A program made the position numbers and the translations under genes. The notes beneath the pieces are model-generated. The model was not told the DNA's origin. It worked only from the letters and a program-made list of their open reading frames with translations, and ran no database searches. This document shows positions 56,153 through 64,000 of a stretch of 64,000 bases of DNA, one piece after another. Within the stretch, counting starts at the first letter, position 1. The number at the start of each line of letters is the position of its first letter. The stretch lies in the NCBI RefSeq assembly GCF_030247195.1, contig NC_080672.1, forward strand, positions 89,290,113 to 89,354,112, in the 5' to 3' direction. The DNA is from Topomyia yanbarensis (lineage: Eukaryota; Arthropoda; Insecta; Diptera; Culicidae).

Positions 56153-56686
56153 GTGAAAATCGTGGGTTTCGGGGACAACTTATCACTAACGGTGATGGGT
56201 GAAACACTTGAAGAAATGGAGGTGTCGGTGACGGAGACAATAGACGTGATCGAGAGCTATATGAACGGGGTCAAGCTGCAAATAGCTCACCACAAGACGG
56301 AGGTGTTGTTGGTCAGCAACTGCCAAGCGGTTCATCGGGTTCAATTCGACCTCGGAGGGCACGAAATTGCATCGAAGCGTGTACTGAAGCAATTGGGAGT
56401 GATGATCAACGACAGGTTGAGCTTCAACAGCCACGTTGACTACGCCTGTGGCAAGTTGGCGAAGATAACGAACACAATAGCGAGAATCATGCCAAACGTC
56501 GGCGGCCCGAGAATCAGCACGAGACGTCTGCGCTCTACTGTTTCGTCATCGATACTCCGATATCTGGTTCCTACTTGGAGTGCTGTGTTGAAAACCAAGC
56601 TGAACATGTCATTCCGGCTGATGGCCGAGTCGAGAGTGCTTACAGAACAATATCGTCGGAGGCAGTATGCGTTATCTCCGAGATGA
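56153..56686 (+). pseudogene. Longest intact frame of the R1 reverse transcriptase
   Basis: This 177-codon frame covers the end of the palm and the thumb of the reverse transcriptase. The Met at 56153 is internal to the family protein. The expected FADD at residues 6-9 is FGDN, so two of the four catalytic-box residues, including the first Asp position, are changed. It is the cleanest stretch of the element but would not polymerise. Confidence 0.8.
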
Positions 56687-57158
56687 TCCCATCAGCATCA
56701 CTCTGGCTGAGGAAGTGGAATGCTACCGGCAGAGAAATGCACGTAATACAAGGAGACTGATCCGAGCGGACTCGTTGGCTAAATGGCAGCAAGAGCGGAA
56801 CAAGGCGGAGAAAGGAAGGTGGACCCACCGACTCATCCCAAATGTGTCTGCTTGGGTACATAGGAAGCATGGAGAGGTGAACTTCCATTTGACACAGTTT
56901 TTGTCCGGGAACAGAAGCGTACGGAAGTACCTGCATCGGTTTTGACATGCTTCGTCACCCCTTTGCTCGAAGTGTGTGGACGTGCAAGAGACACCGGACC
57001 ACGTGGTATTTGAATACCCTGCAAGAGTGGACAATATGATTGAAAAGATGTTCCACGACGAGCATAATTGGGACGCTGTCAATAGGGTGATTACGAGTAT
57101 ACTCTCCGAGATGCAGAGAAAGTGGCGAAGGAACCAAAAAAGCAGCGCCATTGGCTAG
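56667..57158 (+). pseudogene. R1 C-terminal domain
   Basis: Two frames (56667-56945 and 56976-57158) together give WTHRLIPNVS...FHLTQFLSGNRSVRKYLHRF, then SPLCSKCVDVQETPDHVVFE and a stop at about 57156. An in-frame stop after HRF separates them. The Cys-Cys-His-Cys knuckle has lost its fourth ligand. Confidence 0.75.
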
Positions 57159-57159
57159 A

Positions 57160-58285
57160 AAGCCAGCCTGAAACTCTACGACGGTGTAGACTAAGCCGAC
57201 AGCCGGGGACCAGTTGAGTAGTACGCGACGTAGCACCGGCTTCGGGTCATCGGGGCACCAGTGAACCGGATATCAGGCTTCACCGGGATCCCCGGTCGGT
57301 CGGTCCGACTTCGACACCCTACATAGTAGCTCGTGACTAGGCTAGATCCACCGCCAGAGATTAGACCGAGTAGACCGCGTCGAATAGCTAGCAGCGGGTC
57401 GCTGAGGCACCAATGAGCCGGAAGCTACTCTGGCTTGTCCGTTGAGTAGGCTAAATTCACCGCCGGGGACTAGATCGAGTAGATCGTGACGAAGTGGGGA
57501 GCTAAATGGCTCGCGGAAATCTACCGCTCGGCTTCGGGAGAGCCTCGTTCGCTGGGTAATACTCCGTTGAAGTAGGCTAGATTCATCGTCGGGAACTAGA
57601 TCGAGTAGTTCGCAAACAAGTAAGGGCCGGAGCTGAATGGGTCATCGGGGAAGTTGAGCGTAATGGAACGAGAGAGATCCAAAGGGCTCAAGAAATTGTG
57701 GTGCTAAAAACAAGGAAGAATCAGTATCAAGAGAACTTCCTTCGCCAGGGAACTCTCCGTCGGCGTAAGCTAGATTCACCACCAGGGACTAGACTGAGTA
57801 GACCACGACTAGACACCACCAGTCGCGGGACGTCAGGGCACCAGCGAACCGGACGCCCTGCTCTATCGGAATCGCCGAACTGACCTCGACACCTGGCTGG
57901 TTGGCTCGGTTTCGGGAGAACTTCTCTCGCCGGGAAATTCTTCGTCGGAGTAGGCTAAGTCAAACGTCGGGGACTAGACCGAGTATTTTTCGAACAAGTC
58001 GGGAGCTCAACGAGTAAATGACGCTGAATTGTACGAGAAGGGAGTTTCGGTGCTACTTGGTACAAGGGAGCCGAGTTGTGGTGCTGAATGGCATAGGGAG
58101 CCCAAGGGCTCGGTGAATTAGACAATCTGAAGTTGGCCGCCCAGATTGTCTTCGTAGGGGAGGAGCACTAAGTCTCGACTCGCAGCCAGCTTTCCGACTG
58201 CCTTGCAGAAATTACCAGTCTGTGTGGATGGTGGAGAATTGGTGGTGCTGTAACCCTACTGAAGGGACTAACTATTAAGTAGTTG
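57160..58285 (+). repeat. R1 3' region with six diverged tandem units
   Basis: A unit with TAGGCTAGATTCACCGCCGG then GGACTAGATCGAGTAGATCG recurs at about 57187-57230, 57334-57382, 57441-57491, 57565-57617, 57757-57810 and 57942-57998. The spacing ranges from about 110 to 190 bp. CACCAGTGAACCGGA-like phrases occur between some units. The segment follows the R1 stop codon directly, so it is most simply the element's 3' untranslated tail. Local GC content stays high up to about 58280. Confidence 0.75.
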
Positions 58286-59017
58286 GATTGAGTGGGTTCT
58301 ATGCACATAAAAACCCCTACCCGAAGTAATGCCGTTTCGAATCTATGGATTATAGTACTTGTTTTGAAAATGCAAACTATTATATTTATCTGAGCTGAAG
58401 AAAGTTATGCGAAAAGCATTAGAAAAAAAAATCAGGAGATGCCGTAAGATCCAGAATCACGACATATATCCATAGTTTTCTTTGAAAACAGATCACCCGG
58501 TCAAACACCCAGTTAAACACCCTGTCATGGATGTATCTTTGAAACAAAAACACATCGCCTACTAACAACGACGCGTGCTCCATGTCCAAGCACCTCACAA
58601 AAGGGCCTACTTGTTTTCATCTCTCGCCGTAACCCTTCCCGGACACGACCAAAACCAATTCACAATCGCAAACGACATGCATATGGAAGTGAGAACACAC
58701 ACACGTGCCAACTGCCGACGCGACCGTCAGCTTTGGTTGACAGTAGGACAAAAGCGATTGGCGAATGGAGAATTTCTGGGATAAAGTTTGCCTTATAAAA
58801 GTTTTTTCTATACGATCTGTGTAAACGAGTCTAAATGTGATAGAACTTTTTGATTTACTTTTTGGATCCTACGAATAACAAAAAGTAGGGTTGACTGGAA
58901 CTCTAGATGACTTACTGTTCCTTGGTTTATGTTGCTTTATGAATCGTACACAAAAAAGTTTATAATTTTTTAAATTACAAAACTTTTTGCGTGACTTAGT
59001 GGAATGTCACAATTAGT
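58286..59017. other. Noncoding stretch
   Basis: The frame at 58575-58784 has no domain. No RNA gene or clear repeat was recognised. Confidence 0.35.
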
Positions 59018-59114
59018 CCTCTTAAAACAGATGTCTTCCATTTCATTTTAATATAATATAATTTCTACTATATTATTATAGTGGAAATACACGTAAGACA
59101 TCTGTCTTAAGAGG
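59018..59114. mobile_element. 97-bp palindromic MITE
   Basis: The arms CCTCTTAAAACAGATGTCTT (59018-59037) and AAGACATCTGTCTTAAGAGG (59095-59114) pair with one mismatch. The centre is AT-rich and also partly self-complementary. The flanks are GT on the left and GT on the right, too short to call a duplication. Confidence 0.65.
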
Positions 59115-62054
59115 GTTAACAAAGTTAAGCTATTTTTAATCTTAGAACATTTTCATTCATAGTAAATTATTGGTTGGATGCCACTTCATAATGATAGCTT
59201 CATTTTCCAATATACTGCAATTGACACCGGGTTCCATTTGATTTATTACAAACCCATACTGGTAGGCGATAAAAGTACGCACAAATCACTATAATTATCT
59301 TAAACGCTTCCGTTTGCAGTGCGAGACGTCTCTATGGGCGATACGTGCACCAACAACGCACACCGGCCACCGACTGGTAGATGGTGGTACCCTGCTGTGA
59401 TACCGATCCGTCCGTATCACAACAAAACAACAGCCCCAACTACGGAAAGCAAAGTGGTTCTTTGCAATCGATAGCTTTCGGAGACGCAAAGACAGGAAAC
59501 GACCGTCACATGGCGACCGATGATCCGTGACAATTTAGTCATTTGTTTTACGCATGTTTGGTTCGCGCAATGTATCCGGCTGTCTGTTAGCATGTATGCA
59601 AATGAGCACCAAAGTTAGTCAGTCGAAACAACTCTCTCGGCGGAAATGTACTTGCGTGGGAATCTGAGTTCCTTCCCATTATTTTTTTTGCGCTCCGTCA
59701 CAATCGTTGGCGTAGATGAAAGTTTGATCGTTTGCCGGTAACAAAAGTTTCACATTACATCCACTCGTTAGAAACAATCACTTGATTCGTATTGAAGCGG
59801 ACGCGGTTGTCCTAAGCAGGTCATCCGACGAGATTTTGGAAGATTACAGTATCTTCCCGTCGTTGGCGTTGCTACTCTCCGGTAGGTAATTTGGGAGCTT
59901 TTTTTATCGAAAGCGCGTGACATCGGGACCGGCGTAACCGTTTGCAAACCCGTGCGAACTTTATTTTTATGTCCCTTTAGCACCGGCAGTAAAATTCCTA
60001 TTTATGATACGCTTTTATTACCGCAACTTTTATGGTACCTCTCGCGGCTAACTCGCCGCGGTCTGGACCGATGCTGACCACCAATGACAATCTGGATGGT
60101 TTGTTTTTTTTCTTTCTGTCTTCAGTTTTTCTCCGAAGCACCGGTTGGTTGTTGTTTCTGCAGGACCGGCTTGTCTTACCAGTTTGGATCGTTAATGAAT
60201 CAAATTGGTTGGTAACTAATCGATTTACGGGTGTGAAGGGATCTGGGCAGTAATAGAGAGGGGGCAGGGGTTGTTTTCCAGATTTAGAGATTGTGGTTAA
60301 CGCTGGATGAATGTTGAACGAAACGTTTGCTGTAAAATGTAGACGAGCTGCATATGGAAAGGATAAAAAGTTTCGAAATATGGTTTTAGTTTTATGTTAA
60401 TGTGCCAGTAGAATCAAATTTGTTATGTTGCTAATATTGCTAAACACTGACAGTTCAATCTATGAATTCTTTTATTATTAAATATTCAATTTACGTAAAT
60501 TATATACGAACTGAATTCGGAATACCGTCTTTATTTCAAATGAAATTCGAAAAAAACTCTGTTTAGGGATAGTTTAATATAAAATAATGATTTAAAATTA
60601 TAACGTCCTTTCAAGAAAAAGATTTCAATGATTTAAAGAAAACTTTATTTACGAGGATAATCCCAAATTTAAAAAAACACTTTTTCACGAGTCAATAATT
60701 TGTAGTTAAGTTTTCTAAATTCAAATACCACCCGAGAACATGTTTCACCATCACTGAAATCACTCTTTGCCGCAGCCCCCCCACACATTATCGTCGATTT
60801 ATCTAATCGGAATCAAGGCGATAACATTTTAAAGATCCGTTCTCGACTTGTCGGTGACTTTCGTTTTGAGATTTCGTTCGCTGTGACGTTCTTTTAAATT
60901 GAATATTGATGTACCTGCGCCTTCCTACGTTTGATTCCGTGCGATCAGCACGAGGGAGTGTCCCCTATAGCGCGACCGAATCAACCGATGAAACCACAGA
61001 AAGCTCGGTAAGGTCGTTCATAAAAACCATTTAACCATGTAGCTGCGGTCGTTCATCGTCTAAATAATGTCAGTTTCTTATCTAATACCAATAACTCTAC
61101 ACGCGCCACTCCTCCACTTTGGAGGATTTGTTCCCTTCCGTTCTTTTTTTTTTGTTGTTGTTGAAATCAAAACCAGAGAAATCTACGACACTTGAACAAA
61201 TGCACAGCACGATGTTTAATAGCGAATGCATCCGTTGGACCGATCGGTGATCTTGTGGCATCGTGACAGAAAAACGGGGACCCCGTCAAGAGTGTGATGT
61301 TTACCGCTTATGCTTCTTTCATTACATGCGCCGTCAGGTCGAACCCGGCTCCCGGGGATCAGGGAGCGGAACGAAAAGTTTTCAAGCTAAACTGAGTGTA
61401 AAGTGGAACATTAATTTACGCACGATTATTTGTGTTTGTCCGGCCATGTGATGTTGCTGCTGCTGCCGCTTTGTTTTGTTTTTCACCAAACTTCGAACCC
61501 TAAACCGGACGGAGTTTGATGCCGGTAAGCATTAATTACAGCCAATTGGGTGTAAAATTTCCAGCTTCCCGATTCGCATTATGCGTGAAGAAAGTCACCC
61601 GGGCCCCAGTACTTCCAACCACGACCGCACGGATCGGTGTGACGGTTACAAATTACGGTTGTTGTTTTTTTTTAACTTACTGGCGGGAGCTAAGTTTAGA
61701 AGGAACCGAATAGGGATAATTATGCAGTGGAATAGTTTGTAATTTATGTGAATAGTTAGAATGTTGGAATTTGTGCTCGATGGAGGTATGCTGAAGGGTG
61801 TTCAGATTGATGCAAAGGCAGGAAATATGCGTCCTTTGATCATTTTACAAAAAAATGTGGATTATGAATCACCTTTAATTTGTTTTATACCACCGAAATT
61901 GAAAAGGTATTCTACTTAACTACTTCAAAAGTATAGGTTGCAAAAACTTTGTCACTTGCTCCAGTTACGGCACCAAATGTTTCTTATTTGGCTTTAGTAG
62001 AGCTTCAGTTGTTGACACCGGCAAATATTGATTGACCCCTCGGAAATGTGAAAA
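59115..62054. other. Noncoding, largely single-copy-looking DNA
   Basis: The higher-GC patches 59300-60260 and 60900-61700 have only short frames on both strands without domains. No exon with supporting splice sites could be argued. The segment may contain host regulatory DNA. 60300-60720 is AT-rich and featureless. Confidence 0.4.
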
Positions 62055-62481
62055 ATTAACCCTTTCATGCCCAACGTTTTTCTAGTGAGTGCATGTCGGG
62101 TTAAAGAACTATTTTTCCTTGAAAACGGTGGGGCCATCGACCACGAAAAGCCTTTTGACGTAGGACTACGTCTATGTTTTCAATATGGGGGTTCACGTTG
62201 CAAATTCTACAAAAATGGTATGTAACGAAAAGTGATCCAATTTTAAACGCATGTCATTCAGCCAGCTCATGATAATCTTTTAAATTTTTTGCACATATTG
62301 GCCCGAAATACTTCTAAGAATAGATTCCAATAGATGAACGCAAAGATTTTTTATATCACGGCATTAAAAATTTAAATAATGTACAACCTAGTCAAAATAT
62401 TGCGCATTTACACACAGAAGATAGCGCTTCCCAAGTCCGGCATGACCGATTCGTGTACCTAGCGCGCTACGCTTCTATGAA

Positions 62482-62533
62482 TGACGTCATCATCGACTAT
62501 TTAAAGAACGGATTTGGCCGGACAAGTTCAGTT
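62482..62533 (+). promoter_or_regulatory. Candidate core promoter: CRE, TATA-like box, initiator
   Basis: TGACGTCA, a full palindromic CRE, lies at 62482-62489. TATTTAAA follows at 62498-62505 and an initiator TTCAGTT with the A at 62530, 32 nt from the first T of the TATA-like box. All three fit arthropod pol II promoter spacing. The sequence after it has no long ORF, so the transcript may be noncoding, spliced, or part of a transposon. Confidence 0.45.
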
Positions 62534-62551
62534 GCCTGTGGAACGGCAACA

Positions 62552-62595
62552 CACAGCCAGTGCAGCTGAGTTAGAAGTCCGTTACACTGGCTGTG
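62552..62595 (+). other. Perfect 11-bp-stem hairpin just downstream of the candidate start
   Basis: CACAGCCAGTG (62552-62562) and CACTGGCTGTG (62585-62595) pair perfectly around a 22-nt loop. In the putative transcript it begins about 22 nt after the start site. It could be a leader structure or a palindromic protein-binding site. The stem is too short to argue for a microRNA. Confidence 0.5.
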
Positions 62596-62886
62596 CAGGG
62601 TCGCTACCCAGTGTCGTCTAACACGCGACTGAGCTTATCCGTTCAAATACCATGATTTGTTTTGTGTTGTGCTCGTTTCCAGCACACTTTTATGTACAAT
62701 CTCGAACACAGTTATTCGTACACAAAATTGCTTGCACATTCGAGCTCAATTTGCAAACACGGTTAACATAGTGTCATGGTACTAGTTGTCTCTTTTGCTC
62801 TACCCATCATCATCAGTATTGACTCATTTTGCTTTGTGCGCTTGGGTTCAATGTTTGAGGCGAATGTGTAGGTAGGTATATCTAAT

Positions 62887-63125
62887 TTGTTAGTAGGGTT
62901 ACCATATTCACAGATTTTTCTGCAAGGTCACAGATTTTTTTCACACTTTTTGATTACAGATTCTTTTTCACAGATGGCATATTTTTGGCATTTTTATGAA
63001 AATTACACAGATTTTTGGAAATATTGGGATTTTTCACAGATTTTTCCGAAATTTATCACAGATTTTTTTTCCTGTTTCAGTTATCACAGATGGTAAAAAG
63101 ATATTTTTGACCGAAACACAGATTT
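62887..63125. repeat. Cluster of CACAGATTTTT motifs
   Basis: CACAGATTTT or a close variant occurs about nine times within 240 bp, with irregular spacing of 10-60 bp. The patch begins AGGGTTACCATATTCACAGA and ends near GTGACATCCCTG, which loosely mirror each other. It is probably a small repeat element. The frame at 62887-63096 is generated by the motif. Confidence 0.6.
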
Positions 63126-63920
63126 CAATGTGACATCCCTGTTTGTTAGCGGTTGCATGCGTAATCTGCATGATAGCAATCTGTGCTTTCGTTGCGCAAA
63201 GACGATTGTTTCAATATGTAACATTCGATGTTGATTGGTTGTGCTTAAACTATACGTAAGAAATATGTTTGATTTATTATGACTCTAAATGTACTAAGAA
63301 AATAAATATTTTACATTAGGTAGTATAGTCCTACGTCTGCAGTTCGTGCAACCCCATAGGGCTGCTCCTTGTAGTTTTTTCATAAAGGTAGGTGCTTCCC
63401 TCGCAATGCTAGAAGCTGCTCAATTTTTATCTTCCAATTGAGCATTGGAAGCAATTCTCCTAGAATATTTTCCAATAATATTGCAACAAAATGAAGATAT
63501 ATGAAAATTAATTTTCCGTCATCAACATTAACTGTTCCTAGCAGCACTGCCCCTTCGGAATCCAATCAGACTAATTGCAATAACTTCAGTTCTAGAGCTG
63601 ATCCTTTTAGCTGTCAATATCCAAATGAGAGGCAATAGTCACATTTATTAATCTTACTTGTTTTTGTGTGCAAATTTTACCTCAATCGAAAGTTATAGCT
63701 GTTTAAAAAGGTTGGTGTCCACAAACAACATGAGTATGAAGGGGTAAATTTCTCGAGCAACACTGCTTAGCTGGTAAAGAAACATAGCCGGTGGTGGATC
63801 AAAATACAAACAAATCAAATACATTGCGGAAAACTGTACTGATAGTAATGTTAATGAGGTTAGAAAATTCATAAATTAAACTTGCAAAATTTATTTATAG
63901 CGTTTTCCCTCAATTCCATA
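63126..63920. other. Noncoding stretch
   Basis: There is no gene-like frame apart from a 61-codon minus frame at 63380-63565 without a domain. It includes the right end of the candidate element ending at 63749. Confidence 0.35.
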
Positions 63921-63950
63921 GATTTGTATTTGTATTTGTATTTGTATTTC
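63921..63950. repeat. TTTGTA hexanucleotide microsatellite
   Basis: About five near-perfect copies of TTTGTA occur in tandem close to the end of the window. Confidence 0.85.
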
Positions 63951-64000
63951 ATTATACTTGCAGAGTAAGGGATCACCCTTATAAAATTTCTACAATCGGT

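Larger units (their letters stand above)
55490..57160 (+). mobile_element. R1-clade LINE, 5'-truncated reverse transcriptase to C-terminus
   Basis: The pieces in order are KLVLLPNPGKPP (about 55690), MQFGFRKGALTVDAIRTVLE (about 55820), NAFNSASWEAQAAALHRMRV (55915 on), VTAGVSQGSIFGPTLWNGMY (about 56070), IVGFGDNLSLTVMGETLEEM (56159 on), KQLGVMINDRLSFNSHVDYA (about 56390) and IMPNVGGPRISTRRLR. The C-terminal part reads GRWTHRLIPNVSAWVHRKHG, then CSKCVDVQETPDHVVFEYPA. The catalytic FADD box is FGDN, a segment before NAFNSASW is deleted, and the last knuckle Cys is Tyr. R1 elements normally insert into rDNA or other specific targets; none is visible here. Confidence 0.85.
62055..63749. mobile_element. 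Candidate inverted-repeat element with internal promoter-like region
   Basis: ATTAACCCTTTCATGCCCA (62055-62073) and the minus-strand reading of 63731-63749 (ATTTACCCCTTCATACTCA) match 15 of 19. GACGTAGGACTA near 62158 has its complement near 63327-63338. The interior includes the CRE/TATA/initiator cluster at 62482-62533, a strong hairpin, and the CACAGATTTT-rich patch. No ORF of interest and no target duplication were found, so the assignment is tentative. Confidence 0.35.

Noticed and set aside
62552..62595. A microRNA precursor
   Set aside because: The paired stem is only 11 bp with no extended duplex, too short for a Drosha/Dicer substrate.

Overview
This window looks like intergenic or intronic DNA from a transposon-dense insect genome, most likely a culicine mosquito (an Aedes-like relative). 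Three things point there: tRNA-derived SINEs, remnants of several non-LTR retrotransposon groups (Loa-like, I-like, Jockey-like, CR1/Jockey-like and R1), and dispersed repeats with a CGGCCCTCCGGGCC core next to CA microsatellites, which I associate with mosquito genomes. The species cannot be fixed from sequence alone. I found no convincing host protein-coding exon, tRNA gene, rRNA gene or CRISPR array. Nearly every readable coding stretch is a decayed transposon ORF with stops, frameshifts or deletions.

Layout. 0-5.7 kb: a minus-strand Loa-like LINE tail, several inverted-repeat elements (843-1038, 1738-1834, 1977-2560, 3233-4664) and a tRNA-derived SINE with a perfect target duplication (5477-5646). 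5.7-8.9 kb: mostly single-copy-looking noncoding DNA. 8.9-14.6 kb: one 5.7-kb hAT-like element bounded by a perfect 8-bp duplication and carrying tandem modules of another repeat family. 15.4-19.7 kb: a Jockey-like LINE remnant split by a Ty1/copia-type solo LTR, then a minus-strand Loa-like LINE. 20-24.1 kb: an AT-rich degenerate array and a fold-back repeat holding a small hAT MITE. 24-28.3 kb: noncoding DNA and a 650-bp fold-back. 28.6-31.9 kb: a nearly full-length but broken I-like LINE. 32.5-36.1 kb: a LINE endonuclease fragment, a fold-back built of 116-bp tandem units, and a MITE. 38.26-39.99 kb: a second hAT-like element with GCGGT-rich ends. 41.2-48.6 kb: related fold-back arrays, a two-tier palindrome and a nested SINE. 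49-53 kb: an AAAT microsatellite, noncoding DNA and a candidate core promoter. 53.1-58.3 kb: a CR1/Jockey-like LINE and an R1-clade LINE with a tandem-repeat tail. 58.3-64 kb: mostly noncoding DNA, a small palindrome, and a candidate inverted-repeat element holding a CRE/TATA/initiator arrangement and a strong hairpin.

The most distinctive signal is a dispersed repeat family that ends in a small hairpin. The hairpin stem changes on both sides in a matching way between two subfamilies, and the same stem sequence also appears at the family's opposite end. Its copies stack several left ends and several right ends. Nested insertions (SINE into repeat tail, solo LTR into LINE, repeat modules inside a hAT-like element) give a readable relative order of events.
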